NCBI GenBank assembly: GCA_001281695.1
Contig: LJIE01000001.1
Coordinates: 2,060,586 to 2,124,585, forward strand
Length of the DNA: 64,000 bases
Direction of reading: 5' to 3'
Source: a bacterium 336/3
GTDB lineage: Bacteria; Bacteroidota; Bacteroidia; Cytophagales; Thermonemataceae
Each line of letters opens with the position of its first letter. Positions within the stretch are counted from its first letter, which is position 1. Positions 35,219-45,461 of the stretch are shown piece after piece. Position numbers and translations under genes: made by a program. The notes below the pieces were generated by a model. That model did not search any database. It was given only the letters and a program-made list of their open reading frames with translations, and was not told the origin of the DNA.

Positions 35219-36064
35219 ATGAAACCCAAAATAGTAGTTCCCTTTGATTTCTCAGAAAGCTCTCAAAATGCCTTAAATTTTGCTGTACAAATTGCCAAAA
35301 AAACAAACGCAGTAATTTTATTACATCATATTATTGAGGGCTTTCAAGATACACGCATGTATGGAGAAACACATGCTAGTTCTGAGCAACAAGCTCTTAT
35401 GAACATCATGGATATTGTAGCCCATAAAAAACTTAATGCTGTCGTGGAACCTCTTAAAACTGAAGCTATAGATATACAGATTTCAGTTGATGTAGGCTCT
35501 GTATATGGTAGCATTGCCGAAAAAATCGCTTCTGATAACGTAGATTTGATTATCTTAGGCTCACATGGAAATAGTCAATTAGACAAAAAATATTTAGGAA
35601 GCAATACCCACAAAGTTATCAGAAATACCAAACACCCTGTTTGTGTACTCAAAGGAAATATAAACATAGACAATATTAAACATATTGTTTTTGCTTCTGA
35701 ATTTGAACAAGAGCCTGATAAAGTGATGCAAGAACTCAATGATTGGCAAAGTATTACAGGAGCTAAAGTTACTTTACTCAAGGTAAATCATCCAAGTTTT
35801 ACATTGAACCGTGAAGAAATGGAGAGTTCTTTGAATGAGTTTGCTTTGAGAAATCATATCAAAAATTATGGAGTAGATGCTTATACAGATATAGACCCTA
35901 CACATGGTATCATCCATTATGCAGAACACAACAAAGCTGATTTGATTTTTGTAGGAACCGACTTTTATAAAGGACTTTTGGAGCGTTTATGGCATAGAAG
36001 AACACAAGTAGCAGAAGAAGTAGCTACACATACAGCAATTCCAGTGGTTTCTTATCATCTATAA
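35219..36064 (+). CDS. Universal stress protein, two Usp domains
   Basis: This 281-residue cytoplasmic protein has two tandem UspA folds (about 1-145 and 148-281). The first ends with the ATP-binding G-rich motif ILGSHGNSQLDKKYLGSNTHKVI; the second has IFVGTDFYKGLLERLWHRRT, with a less complete G motif. Usp proteins bind ATP or act as stress modulators. It is monocistronic with its own terminator; no partner lies adjacent. Confidence 0.92.
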   Translation: MKPKIVVPFDFSESSQNALNFAVQIAKKTNAVILLHHIIEGFQDTRMYGETHASSEQQALMNIMDIVAHKKLNAVVEPLKTEAIDIQISVDVGSVYGSIAEKIASDNVDLIILGSHGNSQLDKKYLGSNTHKVIRNTKHPVCVLKGNINIDNIKHIVFASEFEQEPDKVMQELNDWQSITGAKVTLLKVNHPSFTLNREEMESSLNEFALRNHIKNYGVDAYTDIDPTHGIIHYAEHNKADLIFVGTDFYKGLLERLWHRRTQVAEEVATHTAIPVVSYHL

Positions 36065-36071
36065 AAAACTA

Positions 36072-36100
36072 AAGAACCTGACTAATTTAGTCAGGTTCTT
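36072..36100. terminator. Bidirectional terminator
   Basis: A 14-bp perfect stem (36072-36085 with 36087-36100) lies between the convergent Usp and SpoIIE genes. Confidence 0.85.
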
Positions 36101-36184
36101 CGATTTTGTTAAGCATACGTAAAAATATAGATTACTCAAATAAGCATATTATATTTGGATAATACAAATATAATTTATACTTTT

Positions 36185-38365
36185 TTATAATTTAACACCC
36201 AAAACCAAAATATCATCTCTTTGAGAAGCTGTTTTTTGGAATGTTTTAAGTTCATCTACTAGAAAGTTCTTTTGCTTGCTCATAGACTCTTTTCCATATA
36301 GAAGCAATAGTGTTTTGAATTTATCTGTTCCAAATTTATCTCGATTGGGGTTTGGGTTATCTACAAAACCATCTGTGGAAAGGTACACAACATCTCCTTT
36401 ATCTAAAATATAAATACTATCTTCAAAAGGGATTTGTGTAATACCAATACTACTACCTCCAATATGATTGCGGGAACCTCGAAGTTCAATAATTTCATTA
36501 TCCTTAAAAATGTAGAGAGGTCTTCTTGCTCCTGCAAAAGTAACTAAAAATTGTCCATTTGTTTTTTCTTCTATACAACATAAACAGACATCCATACCAT
36601 CATTATTTCCAGTTTCTTTTTGTTTAAGGGAAGAAATAACACCTTCATTGAGCATATCTAAAATTTTGGAAGGGCTATATATTTTGTTCTCATTAATAAT
36701 CTTATTGAGTAATGTATTACCAATCATACTCATAAATGCACCTGGTACACCATGTCCTGTACAATCTACTGCTGCAAAAAATTGTTTATTCTCTATTTTA
36801 GAATACCAATAAAAATCTCCTGATACCACATCCTTAGGAAAATAAATTACAAAGAAATCCTGTAAATTTCCTTTAATGATATCTTCTTGGGGCAAAATAG
36901 CTTTTTGAATTTGGCTTGCGTATTGGATACTTTGACTCATGTGTTGGTTTAGCTCTACCAATTCATTGTTTTTTCGTTCAATGAAATCTCTTTGAGCCAT
37001 AATTTCTTCTCTTTGCTGGTGCAATTCTTCGTTTTGTACCAATATTTCTTCTTGTTTCTGCTGAAGTTCTCGTGTTCTTTCTTCTACTTTCCTTTCAAGC
37101 ATTTCATTTTGCTCCAAAATAATACGAGCATTTTCTTCAGTAGCTCTGAGAGCTTCACCTTGAGCCTTCTCTTTTTCTTTTCGAATAATATTTACTCTAT
37201 CAGCAAGAGCAAAAGAAAGCCCTACCACTTGAAACATTGCTCCAATAAGATGGAAAATTCTCAAAAATGGATGGTTAGGTAATAAACCTGCTGACATAAT
37301 TGCCAAAACACTCACACCTATCAAGAAAAAAGCCCAAGAAACAACAAAATATCCTGCGGAACGATTCCCAGCTCTCCAAACAAAAGCACCTACAATAAGC
37401 TCAAAAAAACCAAGAAAAATCATCGTTGCTGTACCAATTTTAACAGCTATTCGATATTCCAAAAAGAACCCTAGCAAAGTAAAACCTGTAAACAGCATTA
37501 CAAATCCCCAAATATATTTATTGAAGCGAGGTAAATACTTTTCTGTATTTAAGAAAGAAATCATAAATAGGAGAGCTCCTACACTACCCGATGTAAGTCC
37601 GATAGGTACAACAGCATTTGCCCACCATAGAGAGTTAGGCCACAAATGTTGGAATGTATGTCCGTTTAATGATGCTTGAGCCAATCCATAGAAAAAGATG
37701 TAAACAAAATAATACAAATAGCTTCTGTTTCGGATAGCAAAATAAAGCACCAAGTTATAAATGCCCATGATAAGCAAAATGCCATAGAACATTCCAAAAA
37801 GTATCTCTGTATTAGAAATATGATTGGATAACTCTTTCGAAGTATAAAGGTATGTAGGAAATTGTATAGAACTTTCTGTATCTATTTTGAGGAAATAAAT
37901 ACGAGTTTCTTGTGGGGCTAAATCAATATTAAAAATGGAATTTCTATAAAAAATAGTCCTATCTTTGAAAGGAACTTTATCTCCTACTGTTTTTTGAGTA
38001 TTAATCCAATTTCCTTGGGCATCTTGACTAAAAATATCAACTTTATCAAATAGAGGATAATCAAATTCTAAAAATAGATTTTGAACTGAATTTTTCGAAT
38101 TTTTGATAGTTACTCTTACCCAAAAATTAGACTTTTTAAAGCCATAAGTAGGATCATCTGTTTGGATGTTTTTCAGTTTATTATCATCAATAGCCAAAAC
38201 ATTCTTCAAATCCATCTTTTTTGTAGAATCCTCAAAAACATACAAATATTTACTGATGTTGGTATAGCCAAAATCAGATGGAACCTCGAAAATCTTTTGT
38301 TGCCCAAAAGATTGCAATGAAAGAATATAGCAACAAAGTAGTAGAAAATTAATTCTTTTAAGCAT
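36185..38365 (-). CDS. 7TMR-DISM receptor with SpoIIE-type PP2C phosphatase
   Basis: This 726-residue sensor has a signal peptide (1-22), a periplasmic 7TMR-DISMED2 domain (about 25-165), seven membrane helices (about 185-395), a long coiled coil (about 395-480) and a SpoIIE serine phosphatase domain (about 500-726; FFIVYFPKDVVSGDFYW, AVDCTGHGVPGAFMS, STDGFVD and the final RDDILVLGV). The metal-binding aspartates are present. It probably dephosphorylates an anti-sigma-factor antagonist in response to a periplasmic signal. No partner switch gene is adjacent. Confidence 0.92.
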   Translation of the reverse strand: MLKRINFLLLCCYILSLQSFGQQKIFEVPSDFGYTNISKYLYVFEDSTKKMDLKNVLAIDDNKLKNIQTDDPTYGFKKSNFWVRVTIKNSKNSVQNLFLEFDYPLFDKVDIFSQDAQGNWINTQKTVGDKVPFKDRTIFYRNSIFNIDLAPQETRIYFLKIDTESSIQFPTYLYTSKELSNHISNTEILFGMFYGILLIMGIYNLVLYFAIRNRSYLYYFVYIFFYGLAQASLNGHTFQHLWPNSLWWANAVVPIGLTSGSVGALLFMISFLNTEKYLPRFNKYIWGFVMLFTGFTLLGFFLEYRIAVKIGTATMIFLGFFELIVGAFVWRAGNRSAGYFVVSWAFFLIGVSVLAIMSAGLLPNHPFLRIFHLIGAMFQVVGLSFALADRVNIIRKEKEKAQGEALRATEENARIILEQNEMLERKVEERTRELQQKQEEILVQNEELHQQREEIMAQRDFIERKNNELVELNQHMSQSIQYASQIQKAILPQEDIIKGNLQDFFVIYFPKDVVSGDFYWYSKIENKQFFAAVDCTGHGVPGAFMSMIGNTLLNKIINENKIYSPSKILDMLNEGVISSLKQKETGNNDGMDVCLCCIEEKTNGQFLVTFAGARRPLYIFKDNEIIELRGSRNHIGGSSIGITQIPFEDSIYILDKGDVVYLSTDGFVDNPNPNRDKFGTDKFKTLLLLYGKESMSKQKNFLVDELKTFQKTASQRDDILVLGVKL

Positions 38366-38424
38366 AGTTTTACCCTTGGTAGTGAAGTTTTAAGTTTTCA
38401 AGAGTGGAACAGTTTGAAATATTA

Positions 38425-38931
38425 TTATATTAAAAATTTAGTTTTTTGGTCTAATTTTTTTAAAATATCAGGTATTCGATAAGCTCCATGCATACTTTGT
38501 ACATAAGCAGTAGCTTTATCCAAATCAATACCTAAACTGGTGATGTATAGGGGCCTTTTACTATCTCCTCTATAAACCTCTCTTTTTAACGTATTGAGTG
38601 TAGCAAAATTGCTTTTGGCAACACCAATAATAGGAACTTGTCTGTTTAATTCCTCATACAAATGTCCCCCCAAGCCTAATTTTCCTCTATCATCAAGTAC
38701 CACAAAGCCATCTACCACAATGATATCTTCTTTTTGCAATTTGATTTGAGTAAGTATGCTCATAATACAAGGCAATTCTCTTTTATAAAATTCGCCAGAT
38801 ACATACTCGTCAGGAACTTCCAAATCTTCGCTTAATTCTAAAGTTGCTTCCTTATCTGTCCAGTTTTCAAAGCCCATACAAACTGTATGAGCTTTATTAT
38901 TATTATAATGGGTGTCAAAAGCAAATATCAA
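38425..38931 (-). CDS. Endonuclease V family protein
   Basis: This 168-residue protein matches a short Bacteroidota endonuclease V group that cleaves next to deoxyinosine in DNA or inosine in RNA. Catalytic candidates are Asp6 (IFAFDTHY), Glu52 (YKRELPC), Asp74 (IVVDGFVVLDD) and His148 (SMHGAYRIP). I set the start at TTG 38931, 4 nt after the upstream gene's stop. A longer ATG start (39027) would overlap that gene by 92 nt and add an odd N-terminus. Third gene of a minus-strand operon with two exported proteins. Confidence 0.8.
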   Translation of the reverse strand: MIFAFDTHYNNNKAHTVCMGFENWTDKEATLELSEDLEVPDEYVSGEFYKRELPCIMSILTQIKLQKEDIIVVDGFVVLDDRGKLGLGGHLYEELNRQVPIIGVAKSNFATLNTLKREVYRGDSKRPLYITSLGIDLDKATAYVQSMHGAYRIPDILKKLDQKTKFLI

Positions 38932-38935
38932 GTTT

Positions 38936-41176
38936 CTATAAGTTTGTGTATAAATTAAAATAATAACACTCTTTGATAGCTCTTTTATAAAACTGTGTAG
39001 TTTTATATTTGTTTTTAAGTACATCAAATTGAGTTCTATATTTAGGATTTAAGTAAGGTTTTAATCCATCATGAGTTCTATCAGCTTTTTTAAACTCTTC
39101 TGTAATAAATAAGGCATTTTGCTCTGCTTTGGCAGCTAAAAAACAAGCTTTGGCAGCTAACTCTTTATTACCAGCTTTATCTGCTATTTCCATTGCTTTT
39201 TGGTAGTATTCTAATGCTTTAGAGCAATCTGTTTGCATATACTCTTTAAAATAATTATCAACCCCAAAAGATGTCCAAGTAGAACCACTTCTTTGATAAT
39301 CCATTGCTTGCCAGCTATGCCCAAAAAAAGAAGTATTGTAGTAAATATTACCCAATTTTAGATAAGCATCTACAGAACCTTTTTTTGCTTGCCCTTCTAA
39401 AAGCTTGATTTGTTGAATTAAGCCCATTTTTGTAAATGTTTTGTTTCTTGGACAATCAAAACAATCTTTTAGTTCGTCTGCTGTTGGGTCTCCTTTGAGA
39501 ACAGTATGAATACCAGCTTCTTTGAATAATTTTTCAGCTTCATCCAATTTGCCTTCTGCAAAGAGCATAGTAGCTTTACTTTCTTGCAATACTTTATATG
39601 GATTTTTGTCACTTATTTTAGTAAGTAGCTCTTTTTCGTAGCTAGTATAAGTGTCTTTTTTAGCAAATTCTAAGAGTTCATTTAAGTTTGCATAATGAGT
39701 CTGAATATCACCTAAACCATGATAAGAAAGATATTCTTTAGCTTTCTCACCTTGTTTTTGGTAATGTCTTTGAAAAGTTGCTACCATCAATCCTTTGAGT
39801 GCAGAACTATTGAAGCTTTTTACTTTCTGATAGTATTTTTCTTCTTGTTCATTATCTAAAATATTGATTTCGAGTAGTTCAACCATTGTTTCAAAAAGCT
39901 CAATTTGTTTTTTTCCTTCAGGAGTGAGGTTCGTTTTATTGAGTTTAGCAAACGATTTACGAGCATCCTGAGGATTACCAAGTAGATAGTCGCAATAGCC
40001 TAAAGCCATTAACCACAAACTTTGCTTTTGAGCGTCTTTTTGTGTACTCAAATATTGTAAAATAAAGGTCTTTAATTTAGGAATATAAGCTTTGTATAAA
40101 GCAATTTGGTCTGAGTTGGCATAACCTTCAAAACCAGTTTGTGAAACTTTTTGAGGCATGAGCGTGAACTCAATTTTGTTGATTTCACGTGAAAGCAACA
40201 TATCCAAATAATCTGAATTTGGGTCAAAGTTATAAATTGCCATCATTTCTGGCAAAACTAAGTTTTGAGGATGTATGCCTCTGATAAAGAATAATGTAGA
40301 TTTTTCTTTGTTGTTTTTACAAAGACTTACAGCTTTTGCCCAATCTGCATCTGAATAGACTTTACAGCTTAAAAATGAACTTACTTTTTTTGCATTAGAC
40401 TTTTCAAACACCACAGCAAATAAATAGGCAGACATAGCTTGTTGTCCTAATTTTTGTAAAGCACCTGCTTTATGTGCCAAAGCCCAATAACGAATGACAT
40501 TCTCAGTTTTTAAAGGCTCAACCAATGCATCATGTAGTACAATAACTCTTTTATAATCAAATGCATAATGAGCTAAGCGAATAGCCTGATAAGCATAACG
40601 TAATTTGAAAAATGGTTCTTTGGCTGCTACAGAACGCTTTTCAGCTTCTTTTGAGTAACTCAAGAGCATTTCTTGAGAATTCTGAGGAGATTCAGACCAA
40701 ACATCTTCTTTGAAGGCATATTTTTCACATTTTTTTGCAAAAGCAAGATATTCAACTGCTTCTGCATCTTTTTTCTTACTTGCCCAATACTGTACAACAC
40801 TATTATCTGTCCACTTTTTATCATTTAAGGGCTTCTGTAAAAGCACATAATTTCGAATTTTATCCCAATCTTGTTGTGTGGATTTATAGATAATAGCTTC
40901 TAAGTCTTTTTGCGTAGCCTGATTACCTACATAATTTTGCCATTCAACCAAATTCTCATCCAGTTCATTCCTCTTAATACTTTCTTCATCATAAAACCTA
41001 CTCCATGAAAAGTACAGAGGTTTAAAACGTTGTGTTTGTGGTTGCTCTGGACTAAAAAAACGATAAAGTTCCCAATCTGGCTCCCAATATGAACAACTCT
41101 CTACATGCCAAGTATTGAATAAGGCAAGAACATTAAAGCCAATAATTAGCCAAATTTGTGAGCTTTTGAATTTCAT
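38936..41176 (-). CDS. Large exported TPR-like helical protein
   Basis: This 746-residue protein has an N-terminal signal or anchor helix (SQIWLIIGFNVLALFNTW). Nearly all the rest is helical with TPR-like repeats (for example EAVEYLAFAKKCEKYAF, AKEYLSYHGLGDIQTHY, and KALEYYQKAMEIADKAGNKELAAKACFLAA). The N-terminal Cys-rich start (ESCSYWEPDWELYRFFSPE) recalls a Bacteroidota family of unknown function. It overlaps the preceding lipoprotein gene by 44 nt and is followed 4 nt later by endonuclease V, so the three are one operon. Function unknown. Confidence 0.72.
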   Translation of the reverse strand: MKFKSSQIWLIIGFNVLALFNTWHVESCSYWEPDWELYRFFSPEQPQTQRFKPLYFSWSRFYDEESIKRNELDENLVEWQNYVGNQATQKDLEAIIYKSTQQDWDKIRNYVLLQKPLNDKKWTDNSVVQYWASKKKDAEAVEYLAFAKKCEKYAFKEDVWSESPQNSQEMLLSYSKEAEKRSVAAKEPFFKLRYAYQAIRLAHYAFDYKRVIVLHDALVEPLKTENVIRYWALAHKAGALQKLGQQAMSAYLFAVVFEKSNAKKVSSFLSCKVYSDADWAKAVSLCKNNKEKSTLFFIRGIHPQNLVLPEMMAIYNFDPNSDYLDMLLSREINKIEFTLMPQKVSQTGFEGYANSDQIALYKAYIPKLKTFILQYLSTQKDAQKQSLWLMALGYCDYLLGNPQDARKSFAKLNKTNLTPEGKKQIELFETMVELLEINILDNEQEEKYYQKVKSFNSSALKGLMVATFQRHYQKQGEKAKEYLSYHGLGDIQTHYANLNELLEFAKKDTYTSYEKELLTKISDKNPYKVLQESKATMLFAEGKLDEAEKLFKEAGIHTVLKGDPTADELKDCFDCPRNKTFTKMGLIQQIKLLEGQAKKGSVDAYLKLGNIYYNTSFFGHSWQAMDYQRSGSTWTSFGVDNYFKEYMQTDCSKALEYYQKAMEIADKAGNKELAAKACFLAAKAEQNALFITEEFKKADRTHDGLKPYLNPKYRTQFDVLKNKYKTTQFYKRAIKECYYFNLYTNL

Positions 41177-42149
41177 AATGTTTAAAAAATTTGCTTTCTA
41201 AATGATAAAATATAAGTTCTTTTGCTTTAATGTGCTTTGATACTTCTTTGCAAAGGCTTTCTAATAACTCTATGGATATATCTTCCCAACGCAAAAAATC
41301 GTCTTCATACAAATATACACCTCCAAAATAGTGATTTTCTGTTATCTTATAAAGATTTTTTTGTATTTTTTTAATATGTTTATTGGTTTCTAATTCTTGG
41401 AAACTAATTTGGCTCAACAAATTGACAGTTTTACCCATACGTTGTACAACAGCCCACGAAAAAATAGGTATAGCTACATCCAAATGAATAGGATAGGATT
41501 CGGTATCAGAAAGATAACTACTCACTATTTTCAAATCTAAAATGGAGTTTTGAGTGTTTCTTCCATCAATATCACCCACATTATAAAGCATCAAAACACC
41601 TCTATCTATAGGAGGGATACCTGTTTGATGAGCATATTTGTACTGATGTAAACGAATAGTAGCAGAAAGCTCAATATTTTTAGATTTACAAATTTTTCGG
41701 ATTTCAGTACAAAGCATAAAATAATTTCTTTGAGATTGTTCTGACCAATCACAATCTAACTGAATACCTTTGACGGGCAGTTTTTTGCCTTGAGAAAATA
41801 TTTTTTTTGTTATTTTTTGTGCCAAATCAGGAATTTTATCTGAAGGAATTTGAATCATGGTTCTGTTTGTAATGAAAATTGTAGCAACAATTTCATCAAA
41901 TTGGTACGAAAGAGAATCATTTATTCGAGTAATGCCAATAGGAACAGCACCTTGTTCTACTTGATAATCTACATCAAAAAAACGAAGATAAAGCTTTTTA
42001 CTATTTACTTTTTTTAGAAAAGCCTGCTCTACACTATCTACTTGGAAAGCTCCTTTCCAGTGGTAGAAATGAATATTTGGACGTGAAGCAGGCTCACAGG
42101 CTATCAAGAAGACACCCAAAAACAAACTTAAAACTTTAAACAATTGCAT
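41133..42149 (-). CDS. DUF3142-like lipoprotein (TIM-barrel type)
   Basis: This 338-residue protein has a lipobox (VFLIAC, Cys18). The central block VKGIQLDCDWSEQSQRNYFMLC, LSATIRLHQYKY, and GVLMLYNVGDI resembles DUF3142 and other TIM-barrel glycoside-hydrolase-like proteins, where an acidic residue in the QxDxD strand would be catalytic. The activity is unknown. Its 3' end overlaps the large TPR gene by 44 nt. Position at the head of an operon ending in endonuclease V. The family call is moderate. Confidence 0.65.
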   Translation of the reverse strand: MQLFKVLSLFLGVFLIACEPASRPNIHFYHWKGAFQVDSVEQAFLKKVNSKKLYLRFFDVDYQVEQGAVPIGITRINDSLSYQFDEIVATIFITNRTMIQIPSDKIPDLAQKITKKIFSQGKKLPVKGIQLDCDWSEQSQRNYFMLCTEIRKICKSKNIELSATIRLHQYKYAHQTGIPPIDRGVLMLYNVGDIDGRNTQNSILDLKIVSSYLSDTESYPIHLDVAIPIFSWAVVQRMGKTVNLLSQISFQELETNKHIKKIQKNLYKITENHYFGGVYLYEDDFLRWEDISIELLESLCKEVSKHIKAKELIFYHLESKFFKHYEIQKLTNLANYWL

Positions 42150-42183
42150 GAAAACTCAAAAATATGAGCAAATGTAATTAAAA

Positions 42184-42207
42184 AAGCTCAAATTTACTTG
42201 AGCCTTT
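42184..42207 (-). terminator. Terminator of the small gene at 42213
   Basis: A short stem (42186-42191 with 42198-42203) with T tail on the minus strand, 6-30 nt after the stop. Confidence 0.6.
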
Positions 42208-42212
42208 TAATT

Positions 42213-42452
42213 TTATGATTTTATAGGAGGAAATTCAAAAATAATAAGTCCTAAAGGAATAGATAAGGATTTGCTGGATGTAAACATGCTATCTTTGGTA
42301 AAACCAAGCAGTACAAAATCCTCTCCAACAATGTTTAATGTGCATTTTGTGTAGCCCATTTTTTCTTTGGAACACAAATAGAATACTCCAGTACTTGGAA
42401 AATAATAAACCTCTTTTCCTTCAAATTCTTTTAAAAAATCGTTGTATTTCAT
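42213..42452 (-). CDS. Small protein of unknown function
   Basis: This 79-residue protein has no signal peptide. It seems beta-rich (EGKEVYYFPSTGVFYLCSKEK, TLNIVGEDFVLLGFTKDS, SIPLGLIIFEFPP). I recognise no family. It has its own terminator and is separated from accC upstream by another terminator, so it is an independent unit. The hydrophobic rhythm resembles small beta-barrel stand-alone domains. Function unknown. Confidence 0.55.
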   Translation of the reverse strand: MKYNDFLKEFEGKEVYYFPSTGVFYLCSKEKMGYTKCTLNIVGEDFVLLGFTKDSMFTSSKSLSIPLGLIIFEFPPIKS

Positions 42453-42477
42453 GTTTTTATAATGGATTTAAATAAAA

Positions 42478-42504
42478 AGTGCTTAGGTTTTACATCTAAG
42501 CACT
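42478..42504 (-). terminator. Terminator of accC
   Basis: A 9-bp stem (42478-42486 with 42496-42504) with a T run on the minus strand lies 9 nt after the accC stop. Confidence 0.8.
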
Positions 42505-42513
42505 CTAAATATT

Positions 42514-43860
42514 TTATAAGTCTGAATAATCGTAGGTATTCATATATTGAGTTGTAAAATCTTTTCCATTTTGGAAATTAGGGTCATCCATGAGCTTGAT
42601 AAGCAATGGAATAGTTGTTTTAATCCCTTCAATCACAAACTCTTGTAAAGCTCTTTTCATCCTTACAATTACCTCTTGTCTTGATTGAGCTGTTACAATC
42701 ACTTTGGCAATCATAGAATCATAATTAGAAGGAATGGTATAGCCTGAATACACATGTGTATCTACACGAACGCCAGCACCACCAGGGATGTGTAAATTCG
42801 TGATTTTACCAGGGGAAGGTCTGAAATCTTTGGCAGGGTCTTCTGCATTGATACGACACTCCATTGAAAATGCTTGAGGAAAATAATTTTTTCCTGAAAT
42901 TTCAATACCTGCAGCCACTTTGATTTGCTCCTTCACCAAATCCCAACCAGTAACGGCTTCAGTAACAGGGTGTTCTACTTGGATACGAGTGTTCATTTCC
43001 ATAAAATAGAAATCACCATTTTTATCCAATAAAAACTCAATTGTTCCTGCACCTTCGTAGTTAATGGCTTTAGCACCTTTGATAGCTGCATCACCCATTT
43101 TTTTACGAAGAGCTTCATCAAGCATCGGAGAGGGGGTTTCTTCAATTAGTTTTTGATTTCTACGTTGAATAGAGCAATCCCTTTCTGAAAGGTGACAAAC
43201 ATTGCCAAATTGGTCTCCAAATACCTGAATTTCAATATGTCTTGGATTTTCAATAAATTTTTCTAAGTATAAACCATCATTGCCAAAGGCTGCACCAGCT
43301 TCCATTTTAGCATCATCCCAAGCTTTGTCAAATTCTTCTTCTTTGGTAATGATACGCATTCCACGACCACCACCACCAGCTGTAGCTTTGATAATAACAG
43401 GGTATTTAATTTTTTTCGCTAATTTTTTTGCTTCAGAAAGTTCATTCACCAAACCCTCAGAACCAGGTACAATGGGTACACCAGCTATTTTCATGGTTGC
43501 TTTAGCGGTTGCTTTATCACCCATTTTCTCAATTTGTTCAGGTGTAGCTCCAATAAACTTAATACCATGCTCTCTACAAGTACGAGAAAAAACAGCATTT
43601 TCTGATAAAAAACCATACCCAGGGTGAATAGCATCAGCATTGGTGATTTCGGCTGCTGCAATAATGCTTGGAATACTCAAATAAGATTGTTTACTGATGG
43701 CAGGACCAATACAAACGGCTTCATCGGCAAAACGAACATGCAAGCTTTCTTTATCAGCAGTAGAATAAACAGCTACTGTCTTGATTCCCATTTCTTTACA
43801 AGTACGAATAATGCGTAAAGCAATTTCGCCACGATTGGCTATCAATATTTTTTTAAACAT
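42514..43860 (-). CDS. accC: Biotin carboxylase subunit of acetyl-CoA carboxylase
   Basis: This 448-residue ATP-grasp enzyme carboxylates biotin on the carrier protein, the first step of fatty acid synthesis. The N-terminus [20 protein letters not shown], the Gly-rich loop [12 protein letters not shown] (about 159-170), and [15 protein letters not shown] are canonical. It follows accB on the same strand after 109 nt that contain a hairpin. Cytoplasmic. The call is firm. Confidence 0.97.
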   Translation of the reverse strand: MFKKILIANRGEIALRIIRTCKEMGIKTVAVYSTADKESLHVRFADEAVCIGPAISKQSYLSIPSIIAAAEITNADAIHPGYGFLSENAVFSRTCREHGIKFIGATPEQIEKMGDKATAKATMKIAGVPIVPGSEGLVNELSEAKKLAKKIKYPVIIKATAGGGGRGMRIITKEEEFDKAWDDAKMEAGAAFGNDGLYLEKFIENPRHIEIQVFGDQFGNVCHLSERDCSIQRRNQKLIEETPSPMLDEALRKKMGDAAIKGAKAINYEGAGTIEFLLDKNGDFYFMEMNTRIQVEHPVTEAVTGWDLVKEQIKVAAGIEISGKNYFPQAFSMECRINAEDPAKDFRPSPGKITNLHIPGGAGVRVDTHVYSGYTIPSNYDSMIAKVIVTAQSRQEVIVRMKRALQEFVIEGIKTTIPLLIKLMDDPNFQNGKDFTTQYMNTYDYSDL

Positions 43861-43883
43861 AAGACGTTGCTTTTAGATATAAA

Positions 43884-43960
43884 AAACAAGACATAAAAGG
43901 CAAAATATTGTGATATACAGAAATAAAAATTTCTTAATCTTTGTGCCTAATGTCTTGTTT
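43884..43960 (-). terminator. Hairpin between accB and accC
   Basis: A perfect 11-bp inverted repeat (43884-43894 with 43950-43960) encloses a 55-nt loop and is followed by T's on the minus strand. It may be a partial terminator or attenuator that sets the accB:accC ratio, or a processing site. Confidence 0.5.
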
Positions 43961-43969
43961 CTAAAAATA

Positions 43970-44458
43970 TTAAATAGGTTCTACTAAGAATAAAGGTTGG
44001 TCATATTCTACAGGAGTTGCATTTTCTACAAGAACCTTCACAATTCTTCCAGAAATTTCAGATTCGATTTCATTAAAAAGCTTCATGGCTTCAACAATAC
44101 AAACTATTTGTCCTTGTTTTACCTCATCACCAACATTCACAAAATTAGGAACATCAGGTTTAGAAGCTCTGTAGAAAGTACCAATCATTGGAGATTTGAT
44201 GGTAATATAATTACCTGCATTTGAGCCTTCTTTAGGGTTTGTTTGTGTTTCTTGAGGAGTGGAATCTTGTTTAGATATTACTGTAGTAGGCGTATAACTA
44301 GGTTGTTGTGTAGCCACAGTAGTTGAAACATTCTCCATTTTAACAACTCCGCTATGACGTTTGACACTTATTTTAAACTCATCTGTTTCGATGTTTACTT
44401 CGTCCAAAGGTGATTGAGCTATAAAATCTATCAAATCTCTGATTTCCTTTGCTTTCAT
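43970..44458 (-). CDS. accB: Biotin carboxyl carrier protein of acetyl-CoA carboxylase
   Basis: This 162-residue protein carries the biotinylated lysine Lys126 in the EAMKLFNE motif. An N-terminal domain ([14 protein letters not shown]) and a Thr/Gln/Pro-rich linker (about 45-80) precede the biotinyl domain (about 84-162). I use the ATG at 44458, the canonical start; an upstream in-frame ATG at 44566 would add 36 unrelated residues. It forms a gene pair with accC downstream. Confidence 0.95.
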   Translation of the reverse strand: MKAKEIRDLIDFIAQSPLDEVNIETDEFKISVKRHSGVVKMENVSTTVATQQPSYTPTTVISKQDSTPQETQTNPKEGSNAGNYITIKSPMIGTFYRASKPDVPNFVNVGDEVKQGQIVCIVEAMKLFNEIESEISGRIVKVLVENATPVEYDQPLFLVEPI

Positions 44459-44577
44459 GGGGTTAAATTTTGGTTTATGTTCTTGTTTAAAAGCCCCAAA
44501 TATGCAATGTTTTCTTGGAAAAACAAAAATTGCTGTTTGTTTTTTTGTGAATTCACCATAAAACAATAAAATAAATT

Positions 44578-45435
44578 TTAAACCCTTTCCAAAACCAATT
44601 TAATGAGATTGTCAATCGTTTTTTCTGCATTTTTAGAGAATTCCTGTGTAATTCGGTTGGCTATGATAGCATTTAAAGAGAGCATTTCGTGTCCCAATAA
44701 ACGGCACATAGCATAATAACCTGCTGTTTCCATTTCAAAATTGGTAAGCCAGTGGTCTTCATGATGAAAAAAGCTTAATTCATCTACCAAATGAGGATAT
44801 CGAATACTTGTCCTGATTTCTCTGCCTTGTGGGGCATAAAAGCCAGGGGCAGTAACCGTAACGCCTTTGAGCATATCAAAAGCAAGTTTTTCAGTAAGAC
44901 TTTTGGAGCCTTCTACACAATAAGGAGTAAAACCCAACTGCATAGAATTCTGAAAGTTTTGAGAAAAGGTTTTTTCAAAATCTGTTTGAGCAAGTTTATA
45001 AAAATACATAAGTGTATCTAAACCCAATCCATACGAAGAAGCAACCAAACTATCAACTCCGATGGCTGCTTGTAGGCTTCCTGATGTACCAATACGAACA
45101 ATATTTAATTTCTTGAGTTTCTTCTTTCGTTCACGAGTTTTCAAATCAATATTGACAATGGCATCTAGTTCTGTAATCAGAATTTCCACATTGTCTGTTC
45201 CCATACCTGATGAAATAACAGTTAGACGTTTGCCTTTGTAAATACCAGTATGAGTGATAAACTCTCGCTTATTCATCTCAAAATCAACGGAATCAAAATA
45301 TTGACTCACTTTATGAACTCTATTGGGGTCGCCAACTACCAAAATGGTATCAGAAATATCTTCAGGTTTTAAATTGAGGTGATAAATGCTACCATCCTTA
45401 TTGATAATGAGTTCAGATTCTGCAATACGAGTCAT
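44578..45435 (-). CDS. Nucleoside phosphorylase (uridine phosphorylase-like)
   Basis: This 285-residue protein of the PNP/UDP family has [14 protein letters not shown] (phosphate-binding), the [10 protein letters not shown] block, [11 protein letters not shown] and [16 protein letters not shown]. It cleaves nucleosides with phosphate for salvage; uridine is likely but purine use cannot be excluded. The symporter gene upstream on the same strand ends 26 nt from its start, so uptake and salvage may be coupled. Confidence 0.87.
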   Translation of the reverse strand: MTRIAESELIINKDGSIYHLNLKPEDISDTILVVGDPNRVHKVSQYFDSVDFEMNKREFITHTGIYKGKRLTVISSGMGTDNVEILITELDAIVNIDLKTRERKKKLKKLNIVRIGTSGSLQAAIGVDSLVASSYGLGLDTLMYFYKLAQTDFEKTFSQNFQNSMQLGFTPYCVEGSKSLTEKLAFDMLKGVTVTAPGFYAPQGREIRTSIRYPHLVDELSFFHHEDHWLTNFEMETAGYYAMCRLLGHEMLSLNAIIANRITQEFSKNAEKTIDNLIKLVLERV

Positions 45436-45461
45436 GATAGTGATGAATTATGAGTGATAAG

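Noticed and set aside
43280-43627. 115-codon open frame on the plus strand inside accC
   Set aside because: It is antisense to the conserved core of biotin carboxylase and its composition is that of a reverse-frame shadow (Ala/Pro/Ser runs).
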